This document shows positions 1 through 9,619 of a DNA stretch of 64,000 nt, one piece after another. The stretch lies in the NCBI RefSeq assembly GCF_014697615.1, contig NZ_JACJSD010000018.1, positions 1 through 64,000 on the forward strand, in the 5' to 3' direction. Position 1 is the first letter of the stretch. Every line of letters begins with the position of its first letter. The notes under the pieces are model-generated. The model made no database searches, was not told the DNA's origin, and worked only from the letters and a program-made list of their open reading frames with translations. Source of the DNA: Nostoc sp. FACHB-280. GTDB taxonomy: Bacteria; Cyanobacteriota; Cyanobacteriia; Cyanobacteriales; Nostocaceae. The translations under genes were made by a program, and so were the position numbers.

Positions 1-127
<127 letters not shown>

Positions 128-590
128 ATTCCTTTCTTGGCTACCCTTTTTTAACCTTAGCCTGGTTATTTTATTTACTTGACGCAGGCTACTTGTGCTA
201 TTATTGCTTTCAAACTATAATCTTTTCATGGTTCGGTTCCCTTCGAGCGAGCTTCGCTTTGCAGCGCCCCCTCTCTCAGGCACTTATCCAATATATCTAA
301 TCCCTCAATAAGTGTCAACCTCTTTCTCAAAAAATATTTTTTCTTTTCTCTCTATACCTCTACACTTTCTAGCTAAACAGTCTAGTGTGTCGTGCAGAAA
401 GCTATTTATAAAATAGTGTTGTACATCCAACTCACAAGCTAGATCAGGTAAGTCATCGGTCATAGCAAAGCATCAGGAATCAGTTATGAGGTATATGAAC
501 ACATACTTTAGTTAAGAACTAAACTTGTGACCATTGTCTGCCAACTTTCGCTAAATTGGAAAAAGGTAGGTAGACTTAAGGAAGTGTTAA
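128..590. other. rRNA leader and divergent intergenic region
   Basis: This stretch holds the rRNA leader (128-283), the rrn promoter, and then AT-rich DNA up to the divergent response regulator. An open frame at 67-300 on the plus strand overlaps the 16S end and the leader and is not a gene. No further feature was recognised. Confidence 0.6.
290..318 (-). promoter_or_regulatory. rRNA operon promoter (sigma70 type)
   Basis: On the minus strand there is a perfect -35 box TTGACA (313-318), a 17-bp spacer and the -10 box TATATT (290-295). This predicts a start near 283 and a leader of about 155 nt before mature 16S. The match to consensus and the position directly upstream of the rRNA gene make it the likely main rrn promoter. 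The assignment is from sequence only. Confidence 0.8.
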
Positions 591-1286
591 ATGTCAGCAC
601 AACTGTTACTGGTAGATGATGAACCAGGATTGAGAGAAGCTGTGAAGGATTATTTACAAGAAAGCGGCTTTAGTGTTCAAGTTGCCAGTAATGCCCGTGA
701 AGGCTGGGAGTTAATGGAGCAGAACACGCCTGACTTGGTAATTTCTGATATTATGATGCCCCAAGTAGATGGCTATCAGTTTTTGAAGCAATTAAGAGAA
801 GACCCACGCTTTCAAGCATTACCTGTTGTCTTTTTAACTGCTAAGGGTATGACTGGCGATCGCATTCAAGGCTATCAAGCAGGTGTTGACGCATATCTAC
901 CGAAGCCTTTTGATCCAGATGAGTTAGTAGCGATAATAGAAAACTTACTGTCTCGTCGTCTTGTTAAGCCTACGTTTACAAGTGAAGACAGTGAAACCCC
1001 AGATATTGCCGAATTAGCTAATCAAATCGCGCAAATCAAAGCTCTTTTGACACAAAGAAGTGCGATCGCTCAATCTCCAGCTCCATTTAAAATTGACTTA
1101 ACCCCCAGAGAGCAAAGTGTTTTAAACCTAGTAGCTGAAGGGCTGATGAATAAAGAAATTGCTCGTCGTTTAGAAACCAGTGTTCGGAATGTAGAAAAAT
1201 ATGTAAGCCGTTTGTTCAGCAAGACTGGCACAAATAGTCGTACAGAATTAGTTCGTTTTGCGCTCGAACACGGTCTTGCTAAGTAA
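591..1286 (+). CDS. NarL/FixJ-type response regulator (Rre1/Ycf29-like)
   Basis: A 231-residue two-component response regulator. The receiver domain (about 1-120) has the acidic pair D9/D10, the phospho-acceptor D53 in ISDIMMP, T83 and K105 in LPKPF, so it should be phosphorylatable. A linker leads to a LuxR/GerE helix-turn-helix (about 165-231) with the typical LTPREQ and NKEIARRL segments. No histidine kinase lies next to it. Receiver spacing is identical to the Rre1-like regulator at 42360-43043, so the two are probably paralogues of the group that includes plastid Ycf29. It stands alone, divergent from the rRNA operon. The DNA target is unknown. Confidence 0.9.
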   Translation: MSAQLLLVDDEPGLREAVKDYLQESGFSVQVASNAREGWELMEQNTPDLVISDIMMPQVDGYQFLKQLREDPRFQALPVVFLTAKGMTGDRIQGYQAGVDAYLPKPFDPDELVAIIENLLSRRLVKPTFTSEDSETPDIAELANQIAQIKALLTQRSAIAQSPAPFKIDLTPREQSVLNLVAEGLMNKEIARRLETSVRNVEKYVSRLFSKTGTNSRTELVRFALEHGLAK

Positions 1287-2065
1287 AAATTTCAAAGTAA
1301 TTGTGATATTGCTCGCTTTAAATCAGGAATTATATAGATATTTTAGCGATTTTTAAATAAAACTCTTTGCTGCTCCCAATTCATATCTTGGGATGCTACA
1401 CGATCACTCCAAACTCAAGCATAACGCAACCAGGAGCGTTTAAATTAGCAAACTCCTAGATTAGAATCCTGCAAAAGTAAATTCCTCATACTGTACTAAA
1501 CCAGTATTTTGCCAACCTGGAAAGACAATACAATTTGAGTTTGAGATGCTAGATTTTGGAAGGGTTGATTGGTAAGCTTTTCCGTTATCTAGCTTTTGCA
1601 ATCATTTTTAAGTTTGGGGTAAAGTCTGAGTCTATCTTCCTGCCTAAATTATTTAAACACAATCAAACATCGATAGATGCCTGAAAGATATTTTGGACTG
1701 TTGAGATAGTCAACAACCATATATTCATCTTGAATGCGATCTCTTCACAAAGCAACACCCTGGCTAGAAAAATTTTGCGGGTAGATCAATACTCTTGACT
1801 GTAAAGTGATCTGCAAAAAGCATCAAATTATTGACTAGCTGTCCATCTTTATTCCTTGATGCTCAGGTTGATAGCTACTTTAGATGCTTGATGAAGTTTT
1901 TGTAAGGCAACATAAATTTAAAGCTTGTGGCTTGGTAGTGAGGTTAAAAACCAACTTAATGATGATTTAGTATGGCGCAGGGAATGAGCGAACTGCAAAA
2001 ATTACTGTAACGATGCCCCATTCATCAACTATTGCTACTCAATTACTGGAGAGCTTGAGAACCGA
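1287..2065. other. 779-bp intergenic region, no gene seen
   Basis: AT-rich DNA between the response regulator and a convergent small gene. Only very short open frames occur and no tRNA-like T-loop, strong terminator or repeat was recognised. Confidence 0.5.
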
Positions 2066-2347
2066 CTATTGAGTGTTATCAGCAGCATTCCGTAAGCGCA
2101 TCAGTTGACGACGCATTTGAGGTGATGCCTTAAATTCTGAGACTTCCTGAGCTTTCACAGAGGCTTGCAGCGTCTCTAAGAAGTCATCAGAACCTTCAGT
2201 TAAAGCGTCTAGTAGTACTTGTAACAGTTGCTCGCGATCGCCCAGGAGGCTCTTTTCCTCAATCAATCGGAATTTGAGATGAATCTCGCATTCATAAACA
2301 CCGACTTCAATATTATTTATTTGGCGTGGTAATGCTTTCGAGTTCAT
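2066..2347 (-). CDS. small protein of unknown function, 93 aa
   Basis: I do not recognise a family. The frame encodes a soluble, mixed-charge protein with a beta-like N-terminal half, including the stretch YECEIHLKFRLIEE, and a helical C-terminal half ending in basic residues (MRRQLMRLR). No signal peptide or membrane segment is visible. The N-terminal alternation and GDREQLLQVLLDALTEG segment look like real protein rather than chance coding, and a HIP1-like octamer lies inside. It is transcribed alone with long untranslated flanks on both sides. A function cannot be assigned. Confidence 0.6.
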   Translation of the reverse strand: MNSKALPRQINNIEVGVYECEIHLKFRLIEEKSLLGDREQLLQVLLDALTEGSDDFLETLQASVKAQEVSEFKASPQMRRQLMRLRNAADNTQ

Positions 2348-3263
2348 AAGTTTTGCGGATTTTTTTTACTTGGTAGTCATGAAATTGAGGAATTATTCTC
2401 CTCAGCAAACATCTTTTATCTTTTTTTTGAATCTATACCGCTGTAATTTAAGATTTTCAACTTATCTCATTCTAGGGTTCATTTTTATCTCCTATGTTTT
2501 TTCTAGCTAGTCTTGCACACCTGAAGTTGTAATCTTCCTCCACCAGAACTGGTTTAGGTAAACCATCACTATTATTCAGTTTTTAAGATTCTATACAATA
2601 AAGTTTCTGTAAGAAGTTGTTCTACCTTTTTAAAGGTTTTTACATCAACTTCATCTTAACGTCAATAACAGTTCGAGTTTTTACTGACTTTTTAGTAATT
2701 ATACGTAAGTAAATTCGCTGTATTTTTTCAATTTAATTAACCCTAGAGGAAGCTTCACGATAATTACGTGAAAACACTTGATGTTAGTTTTTTTCACCAA
2801 TAATTTCAGGAGATTTTGATGAATAAATTTATTAAGAGTAAAATATTGATTCTTTGTAGATAAATATACATCGTTAATCAATTTTTTTTAAGTATAAAAA
2901 TTAGAATTTATCTGTATGAAAACCTGTAAATTTGTGCATTGTAGAAACGAAAACTGCGGTGGCGAAACTTCAGCAGTCAAAAATCAAGTAAGAACTTAAG
3001 TATAAAAATCAAAAATTAGCAGTTTAAGTAACGGTATATGGGTATAAATGATTTATCTGTACACAAAATGAGTTCAGCAGTACTAGCAATAGCCACACTC
3101 AAAAATCTCACCCAAAAATGAGGTAGAAAGAGGCAGATGTATGGGGAGAATAATAATTAACTACTGATGAATTAATGAAAGCTTATGGATAGAGCAGATT
3201 TTAGGGCTGGGCAACCGTCTACAATGATTTCAGTGTAATCAACTGAAACCTTTACACCATTCT
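2348..3263. other. 916-bp intergenic region upstream of ndhM
   Basis: Very AT-rich DNA. A 60-codon minus-strand frame at 2699-2881 has biased Lys/Ile/Leu composition and no clear ribosome site, and I do not call it. The region presumably carries promoters for the divergent flanking genes, but no convincing -35/-10 pair was singled out. Confidence 0.5.
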
Positions 3264-3620
3264 ATGGACAACCCAATGCTGCTCAAGTCCACAACCCGGC
3301 ATATCCGCATTTTTGCGGCAGAAATTGACCGGGATGGCGAACTAGTTCCCAGTAATCAAGTTTTAACGTTGGATGTTGACCCAGACAACGAATTTAATTG
3401 GAATGAAGATGCTCTACAAAAAATTTATCGTAAATTTGACGAATTGGTAGAATCTTCTAGTGGTGCAGACCTAACAGACTACAACTTACGCCGCATTGGT
3501 TCAGATTTGGAGCATTATCTGCGATCGCTCCTCCAAAAAGGCGAAATCAGCTACAATCTATCTGCTCGCGTTACCAATTACAGTATGGGAGTTCCCCAAG
3601 TAGCTGTAGACGATAAATAG
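3264..3620 (+). CDS. ndhM: NAD(P)H-quinone oxidoreductase subunit M (NDH-1)
   Basis: NdhM is an oxygenic-phototroph-specific subunit of the thylakoid NDH-1 complex, which serves cyclic electron flow, respiration and CO2 uptake. The 118-residue protein carries the recognisable family core: LKSTTRHIRIFAAE near the N-terminus, LTLDVDPDNEFNW, KIYRKFDELVE, DLTDYNLRRIGSDLEHY and the C-terminal NYSMGVPQV. It is soluble with no signal peptide, as expected for a peripheral subunit of the hydrophilic arm. Length matches the family (about 110-120 aa). M5 is an alternative start. It is a single-gene unit with long flanking gaps. Confidence 0.95.
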   Translation: MDNPMLLKSTTRHIRIFAAEIDRDGELVPSNQVLTLDVDPDNEFNWNEDALQKIYRKFDELVESSSGADLTDYNLRRIGSDLEHYLRSLLQKGEISYNLSARVTNYSMGVPQVAVDDK

Positions 3621-3757
3621 TAGCACCCCTTACAGCAACCACAGAGGTACAAATCAATTCAATAGCGATGAAGATTTTGCATCCTCAGTAGCCAGAATAA
3701 AAGCTGTCAGATCAGCTTTGGCTGGTGCATAAGTTTGATTATTCAATAGTAAGAGTT

Positions 3758-3782
3758 AGGAGTGATGTGTATTCTCACTCCT
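3758..3782 (+). terminator. hairpin downstream of ndhM
   Basis: A perfect 8-bp inverted repeat, AGGAGTGA (3758-3765) and TCACTCCT (3775-3782), with a 9-nt loop lies about 140 bp after the ndhM stop. It is followed by ATATCTTT, a weak T-tract, so it may be a poor intrinsic terminator or just a processing hairpin. Confidence 0.35.
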
Positions 3783-3935
3783 ATATCTTTAGAGATGTCA
3801 AGTTACCGCTGCTATGTAAAAACTAATAATCGATATATATTCATCAATCTATGTTTGGAGACAATCTCGTAGACTAGAGAGATTTTGATTTTATTGATCA
3901 TTAGCAAAATTACATCGTCTGATAGAAGGCAGAAG

Positions 3936-4002
3936 TCAGAATGCAGAGGGCATTTCACAATTTTTTCTAGTTATTGTAATTATTGTGACTAGTGCATTCT
4001 GA
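3936..4002. repeat. 67-bp nested inverted repeat
   Basis: Outer arms TCAGAATGCA (3936-3945) and TGCATTCTGA (3993-4002) are perfect 10-bp complements. An inner pair CACAAT (3956-3961) and ATTGTG (3982-3987) nests inside. The structure could be a small palindromic mobile element remnant or a folded RNA. No target-site duplication was established. Confidence 0.5.
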
Positions 4003-4626
4003 ATTATGCTTTCTTGCACAACAACTCCATCCACAATCATCTAATTGAGAGGGTGGAACAAAAATTTTTCAGATCCTGGCTTTAGCAGAGTAATAACTGC
4101 TATTTAGCTAGTTTCACAACTAACTTTTTAATTCTTAAATAAAATTAATTTAAAGTTTGTAACTGATCAGCCCATATAGTTCAGTAAGGCACATCAACTT
4201 AGTTTAAATTGAGTTTTATACCCTGTTTTTTGGGTAAATTTGGAGATTTTTAACTCCAACTAAACCATATTGACTTATAAATTAAAGAAACAGTTGTATT
4301 ATGTGTGGCTTTCTAATGCTCTAATTAACTCAAAGCACCTAATTACAGATAAGTAAAGGTTAAGTTTTGTTGACAGGCTTAAAGTTAGTTGCACTGGCAA
4401 CGGAAAGTCACAGAACAAGAAAAGTTATGATGAGGCTGTAGAATTGGCCAAGGAGTGTGATATTTGCATAAATTCTTTCAACCAAGTATTAGCATTGACT
4501 GGTGTTTCCCAGCTAGAATCATGATCCCCAGTGGGATATGTCTGTTTGCAGAAACAAAAGCAGCCTAGTACTGCTCACTGCCTATGGTTTTGAAGAAATT
4601 GCCAATCGCTAATCAGTGCGAACACT

Positions 4627-6810
4627 ATGGAAAATGATGCGGCAACCCTCTACTGCCCAAATGAACTTTGTCAGGCTGCCAACCCCCTGACTCATAAGTT
4701 TTGTCAACGATGTTCTACACCCCTACCCAAACGATATCTCTGGGTTGTGGGTGATGTTCTAAATGTGGGTAGTCCTGGAGAAATATTAGCCGATCGCTAT
4801 TTAGTCCTGAATAAATCTGTTGTTTTAGATACTAAGCCTGGATTACTGCCTCAAGGATTAGAAACAGACAACTTACAAACAATTAGAGCTTATTTGAGAT
4901 TAATTCCCTACAGCTTACATATACCGCAGGTGTATGGAGTACTGCCTTTAAGAGATGGACGCTCTCGCAAAGAAATTTTACTTTTAGAAAAACCGCCTTT
5001 ATTCACAGAACCGACGACAGATTCTCAATTAAGGTTGTGTCCGCAGTTAACTACTGCATGGCGCAATGCAACATCTATGCGTCAACTGAATTGGCTATGG
5101 CAATTAGCACATCTCTGGCAGCCGTTGGTGAGTGAAGGTGTTGCGTCTAGTTTACTTGAACCTCACTTGTTAAGGGTGGAAGGGTCTTTAGTCCGCTTAT
5201 TAGAATTGCGGTTTGACACTGCAACACCAAAATTATCTGACTTAGGGGAATTTTGGCAGCAGTTATTACCAGATACCAAACCAGTCATTGCCGAATTTCT
5301 TAACCAAGTTAGTAATTATCTGATTAACGGAGAAATCAATTCCGCAGAAGTGCTAATCTCAGTTTTAGACCGGGGATTAACTGAATTAGGCGAATTGCAA
5401 TCGCCAAAAATTAAAATTATCACCAAAACGGACACTGGCCCAAAACGCCAACGCAACGAAGATGCCTGTTATCCACCAAGTGGCACAATGTTGAGTAAAC
5501 CGCCTCAAGCTACAGCCTTGGCTATTGTCTGTGATGGCATTGGTGGACATGAAGGTGGTAATGTCGCGTCTAATTTAGCAATTGACACTATTCAGCAACA
5601 AGTTCAACAACTCACCAAAGTTCCGTACAACCATATAGACCCTTCATTGCTGCTGGCAGACTTGGAGCAAGCTGTGGCAGTTGCTAATGACAAAATTAGC
5701 CAGCGCAATGACAGTGAAAATCGTCAGGGGAGAAAGCGTATGGGTACAACCTTGGTGATGGCATTGCCAGTAGCCCATGAGATGTATATTACCCATGTTG
5801 GTGATAGTCGCGCTTATTGGATTACACGGGATGGTTGTTACCAAGTCACGTTGGACGATGATGTTGCTTCGAGGGAAGTACGTTTAGGATATGCAATTTA
5901 CCGGGAAGCGGTGCAGCAAAGTGGTTCGGGTTCCTTGGTTCAGGCATTAGGGATGAGTTCTAGTACAGCATTACATCCAACAGCACAGCGGTTTATTGTG
6001 GATGAAGATGCTGTGTTTCTGTTGACATCTGATGGCTTAAGTGACTTTGATCGCGTGGAAGAATACTGGGAAACAGAAATTTTACCAATTTTGACAGAAG
6101 AAACAGATTTAGTCACAGTTGCTGATAAATTGCTGGAAATTGCCAACACCAAAAATGGCCACGATAATGTGACGATCGCTTTAGTTCATTATCAAGTTAA
6201 ATATGTTGAGCCAGAGCTTACCTTAAAAGCGGTGGTTGTTGAACGTCCTAGTACTACAGCCGCAAAAGTTACACCTAAGCCCTTACAACCAACTTTACTA
6301 GAAGACATTTCTGAGCAGAAAACTTTAATTCCCGAACATAAGTCTAGTTCTCTTCAACAACTGCCACTACATTTAATTGTGCCAATGATTATTGCGATCG
6401 CCGCAGGTTCTTTAGGACTGCTGGTGCGGGGACTGTTCATGTCATCGCCGTTATTGACTACAGATCCTATCCCTACTGTACAGCCGACTCCTACTGCTAC
6501 AAATGAGCGATCGCTCAATAATCTGGCTCCCGGCTGGGTAATTACCAATAGCCAAGAAATTACCTTGGATGATCAGAAGTTACAACCTGGCAGTTTGCTA
6601 CAAGTGCTAGAAGTCGAACCGGGAGATCCAGCAAATACTCAGGAATCTGTAATTAAATTGCGGCTTTGCCCTGCTGAAAATACTCCATCTCCTCAAGCTG
6701 ACAAACCACTGCGAGTTAAATTAGCGCAGTTGCAACGTCAAGGCATTTCTGTACTGCAAGTCAACGAAACTAGTAGTTGTGGAAATTTATCCCAGCTACC
6801 AGATAGTTAA
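4627..6810 (+). CDS. PP2C-type protein phosphatase with zinc ribbon, kinase-like region and membrane anchor
   Basis: A 727-residue protein. An N-terminal four-cysteine zinc ribbon (C10, C15, C26, C29) resembles those that open many cyanobacterial Ser/Thr kinases. Residues about 55-260 follow the order of a protein kinase lobe (a DRYLV strand, HIPQVYGVL, EILLLEKPPL, then a SEGVASSLLEP segment where a kinase has its HRD loop) but no glycine loop, HRD or DFG is visible, so it is read as a degenerate kinase fold (inference). The PP2C domain (about 262-525) keeps metal-binding motifs RNEDACYP, VCDGIGGHEGG, GDSRAYW, TSDGLSDFD and HDNVTIAL, so Mg/Mn-dependent phosphatase activity is expected. One membrane helix (about 580-603) precedes a C-terminal domain probably outside the cytoplasm. 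It lies 166 bp before the CHAT-FHA gene on the same strand. Confidence 0.9.
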   Translation: MENDAATLYCPNELCQAANPLTHKFCQRCSTPLPKRYLWVVGDVLNVGSPGEILADRYLVLNKSVVLDTKPGLLPQGLETDNLQTIRAYLRLIPYSLHIPQVYGVLPLRDGRSRKEILLLEKPPLFTEPTTDSQLRLCPQLTTAWRNATSMRQLNWLWQLAHLWQPLVSEGVASSLLEPHLLRVEGSLVRLLELRFDTATPKLSDLGEFWQQLLPDTKPVIAEFLNQVSNYLINGEINSAEVLISVLDRGLTELGELQSPKIKIITKTDTGPKRQRNEDACYPPSGTMLSKPPQATALAIVCDGIGGHEGGNVASNLAIDTIQQQVQQLTKVPYNHIDPSLLLADLEQAVAVANDKISQRNDSENRQGRKRMGTTLVMALPVAHEMYITHVGDSRAYWITRDGCYQVTLDDDVASREVRLGYAIYREAVQQSGSGSLVQALGMSSSTALHPTAQRFIVDEDAVFLLTSDGLSDFDRVEEYWETEILPILTEETDLVTVADKLLEIANTKNGHDNVTIALVHYQVKYVEPELTLKAVVVERPSTTAAKVTPKPLQPTLLEDISEQKTLIPEHKSSSLQQLPLHLIVPMIIAIAAGSLGLLVRGLFMSSPLLTTDPIPTVQPTPTATNERSLNNLAPGWVITNSQEITLDDQKLQPGSLLQVLEVEPGDPANTQESVIKLRLCPAENTPSPQADKPLRVKLAQLQRQGISVLQVNETSSCGNLSQLPDS

Positions 6811-6976
6811 ACTCCTGTATCTACCAAGGTGAAAATGCAACAAATACTCGATAAACTTGTAGAAGCCTGGAATAATACATTTAATAACTAGATTTAAAAT
6901 TTCCAGGCGAAAAGTTTTCCTCACGGAAAATTGTTATCGCAAGTCCTTGGTTCCTACTTTTTAACTTAAAGAACCC

Positions 6977-8551
6977 ATGCCATCCCTGAACTTAGCGATC
7001 GCCCGTCTCATCAATACTGGCACAGATAGCTTTGCCATTTGGGTGGTCAAAGCTCCTTATCCTAGTGGCTATGTTCTGCGTGACTGTGTATGGCCGGCTG
7101 AACTGAATCAAGTTTGGCAAGAGTGGCAGCAAATGTTTGCTGGACACAGTGGTTTAGTTATAAACAACACAGCGCCTCAACCTGCTAACCCACTCGCGTT
7201 GAATTTAGGTACCACTAATTCTGGCCACATGCCTGGTTATGGTGGTCGTTTAATGCAATACTTAGGGCTGTATTTGTGGCGCTGGGTATTTGACGGGCCA
7301 ATTCTCAGCAGTCTCGAACGCAGTTGTGGAATTGCGATGGGACAGCACAAACGTTTGCGCTTTCAAATCGAAATTCGTGACCCAGATTTGATTGCCTTAC
7401 CTTGGGAAATTATGCAACGTCAACCCGGACAATCCGCGATTTCGCTTTCCCAGGACTTACTGTTTAGTCGTACCACTAGTGAAGTTGAACCACTGCCATT
7501 TTTACGTACAGATCAGGCCTTAAATATCTTGCTAGTATTAGGTCATGATGAAAACTTGCAACTAGAACAAGAAGCAAGTATTTTGCAACAAATTTTGGAG
7601 AATCAGCCGCAAATTAACCGCAATTATTCTGGGTTTGCGCCTTGTATGGTTAAAACGCTGATTCAACCAACACCCCAAGAGTTGATTCAAGAATTAGAAA
7701 CAAAAGCTTACAATATATTTTTTTACGCTGGTCATGGCTTACCAGGGCCAGATGGAGGATTGTTATTTTTGCGTCCCGATAAAACCCTCAATGGCATAGA
7801 ATTGGCGCAAGTTTTAACTCGGAGTGGTTTAAAATTAGCCGTTTTTAATGCTTGTTGGGGAGCGCAACCAGCAGCAATTAATCACCAAGCAATTCCCGCC
7901 AGCAGTTTAGCAGAAGTACTCATTCGGCATGGTGTACCAGCAGTTTTAGGAATGCGAGATGTGATTGCTGACCATGAAAGTCACAGTTTTATTAAAGCTT
8001 TTGCTGAGGCTTTGCGATCGCGCAAACCTATTGATGAAGCTGTGGCAGAAGCTCGCCAAGAAATGTTAACACTGTATAAGTTCAACCAACCTGCTTGGAC
8101 TTTACCAGTTCTGTATTTACATCCAGATTTCAATGGCGAACTTGTTAAAAGCATTGATGAGGGAATTACAGAGTTACCAGATATTTCCATTATTAATGTA
8201 AATCGCGTTACTTCTAGAGCTTGTTTGCGATCACTCTCCCCAGGAGGTAGAACTTGGTTTTTACGTACCGGTGTAACTCGTATTGGTCGCACTCAAGATA
8301 ACGATATTGTAATTCCGGAACCATCAGTTTCTAAGCGTCATGCCGAAATTTTATGTCGTAATACTTATACTGGCAACACTCCAGTACAAACTTATTATTT
8401 ACAGGATCTCTCAACTTACGGTACAACTTGGTGTCTAAGTGCTAATGGCTGGCAACAAATCCTCCGGGAAGAAGTACTATTACAACCTGGAGCTAAGTTA
8501 AAGTTTGGCAATTCTGGCAATGAAACCTGGGAGTTTATTATTGAAAATTAA
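6977..8551 (+). CDS. CHAT-domain caspase-like protease fused to an FHA domain
   Basis: A 524-residue fusion. The CHAT domain (about 150-385) belongs to the caspase/gingipain clan and shows an apparent catalytic dyad, H253 in FYAGHG and C293 in FNACWG, plus the RHGVPAVLGM strand typical of the fold. Residues 1-150 contain a cyanobacterial CHAT-associated region. A C-terminal FHA domain (about 425-520), with RIGRTQDNDIVI, SVSKRHAEI and LQDLSTYGT, should bind phosphothreonine peptides. The ATG at 6977 is followed by a HIP1 octamer. It sits between a PP2C phosphatase and an unknown protein on the same strand, so phosphorylation-dependent recruitment is a reasonable guess. Substrate unknown. Confidence 0.9.
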   Translation: MPSLNLAIARLINTGTDSFAIWVVKAPYPSGYVLRDCVWPAELNQVWQEWQQMFAGHSGLVINNTAPQPANPLALNLGTTNSGHMPGYGGRLMQYLGLYLWRWVFDGPILSSLERSCGIAMGQHKRLRFQIEIRDPDLIALPWEIMQRQPGQSAISLSQDLLFSRTTSEVEPLPFLRTDQALNILLVLGHDENLQLEQEASILQQILENQPQINRNYSGFAPCMVKTLIQPTPQELIQELETKAYNIFFYAGHGLPGPDGGLLFLRPDKTLNGIELAQVLTRSGLKLAVFNACWGAQPAAINHQAIPASSLAEVLIRHGVPAVLGMRDVIADHESHSFIKAFAEALRSRKPIDEAVAEARQEMLTLYKFNQPAWTLPVLYLHPDFNGELVKSIDEGITELPDISIINVNRVTSRACLRSLSPGGRTWFLRTGVTRIGRTQDNDIVIPEPSVSKRHAEILCRNTYTGNTPVQTYYLQDLSTYGTTWCLSANGWQQILREEVLLQPGAKLKFGNSGNETWEFIIEN

Positions 8552-8725
8552 GCCTTCTTTCAGAATAAAAATTACAGTGAACTGTATACTTCACGCTTCA
8601 TGCTGACTTTATGAAATTTTTTCCGATTCAATTACTAAATAAAAATCAGGTTCGTTTTTGCGGAAATTCTAATTTCCAACTTGTAGCAGTCAGTACTGCT
8701 AAATAATTCATCAGGAGTCAAAACA

Positions 8726-9373
8726 ATGATTAACAAATTCGACAATTCCAACAATATCCCCTCATCGCCCACTCAAGCTGAATTAGAATTCCTCGAACTA
8801 CTGCTAAAACCTGAAGATGGGACTTATCCTTGGAATCCTGCCGATGAGCAAACCGAAACATATTTTGATGAATTAGAACAGCAGTTTGCGATGCAAGATG
8901 TCCTAGAAGAAGAACTACATACTAGATCGCAATCTTTTTATGCCAAGCTAGATGGGTTATGGTCTCAGGTGACAAACTGTGCTGATTACAAATGTAATAC
9001 AAAAGTCAGCATTTTTGACAGTCTTTGTGAAACTTTACATAGTGCCTTTGCCGCTGGCGTACCCACAGGTTGGTTAAACGCGATCGCCCAGAAAGCCACA
9101 GAAGTGACAGCTATGCAGCAATCAATCAACGAACAACTAGTGCAATGTGTTCAAACGGTATTACCTGCATGGGAAAGTGACGATATAGAAGTTTTTGCTC
9201 GCCCTTATGCTTATGCAATGCGTAGTAGCGAAAAGCAAAACCTGGCATCAGTGATGAATAAAATTAAAAACCAGGATTGGGCAACTTTATCAGAAATCGA
9301 GCAAGCTAAAGTGAGTGTAGCGATCGCTTACTATGCACTCAGACAAATAGATAAGTTAGAGACCGACGCTTAA
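8726..9373 (+). CDS. protein of unknown function, 215 aa, in the FHA/CHAT/PP2C cluster
   Basis: I do not recognise the family. The product is acidic and predominantly helical, with a run of Glu-rich segments in the first 75 residues (AELEFLELLLKPEDG, DVLEEELHT) and no signal peptide or transmembrane segment. A good ribosome site, CAGGAGTC, lies upstream of the ATG. It follows the CHAT-FHA gene by 174 bp in the same direction, so it may be co-transcribed and could be a substrate, adaptor or regulator of the protease; this is contextual inference only. Confidence 0.75.
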   Translation: MINKFDNSNNIPSSPTQAELEFLELLLKPEDGTYPWNPADEQTETYFDELEQQFAMQDVLEEELHTRSQSFYAKLDGLWSQVTNCADYKCNTKVSIFDSLCETLHSAFAAGVPTGWLNAIAQKATEVTAMQQSINEQLVQCVQTVLPAWESDDIEVFARPYAYAMRSSEKQNLASVMNKIKNQDWATLSEIEQAKVSVAIAYYALRQIDKLETDA

Positions 9374-9619
9374 TGAGAAATTTGTCAGACTTTCTATTGA
9401 TGGATGGAGATTAAATCTCTGTAGATTAGATATTATCTTGACTTTAGATAGAAAATTCCCAGAATAAACTCAAACTAAGACAATCTTCCCAACAAAGCAA
9501 TCTATCCTGAGATAGAAAAAACTGGAATTAATCAAGCCTAGTTGAAAAACACGGTTAGAGAAAGAGGGCAGAAAGCAAACTGTAAGATTTCTACCCTGAT
9601 CTGCTAGATTTGCAGATAT

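Larger units (their letters stand above)
3621..4626. other. 1-kb intergenic region between ndhM and the PP2C gene
   Basis: Contains the hairpin at 3758-3782 and the inverted-repeat element at 3936-4002, otherwise AT-rich sequence without a supportable gene. The start of the PP2C gene at 4627 has no strong Shine-Dalgarno sequence. Confidence 0.5.

Noticed and set aside
2699-2881. 60-codon AT-rich minus-strand frame
   Set aside because: Biased composition, no ribosome site and no recognised motif; likely chance in AT-rich DNA.
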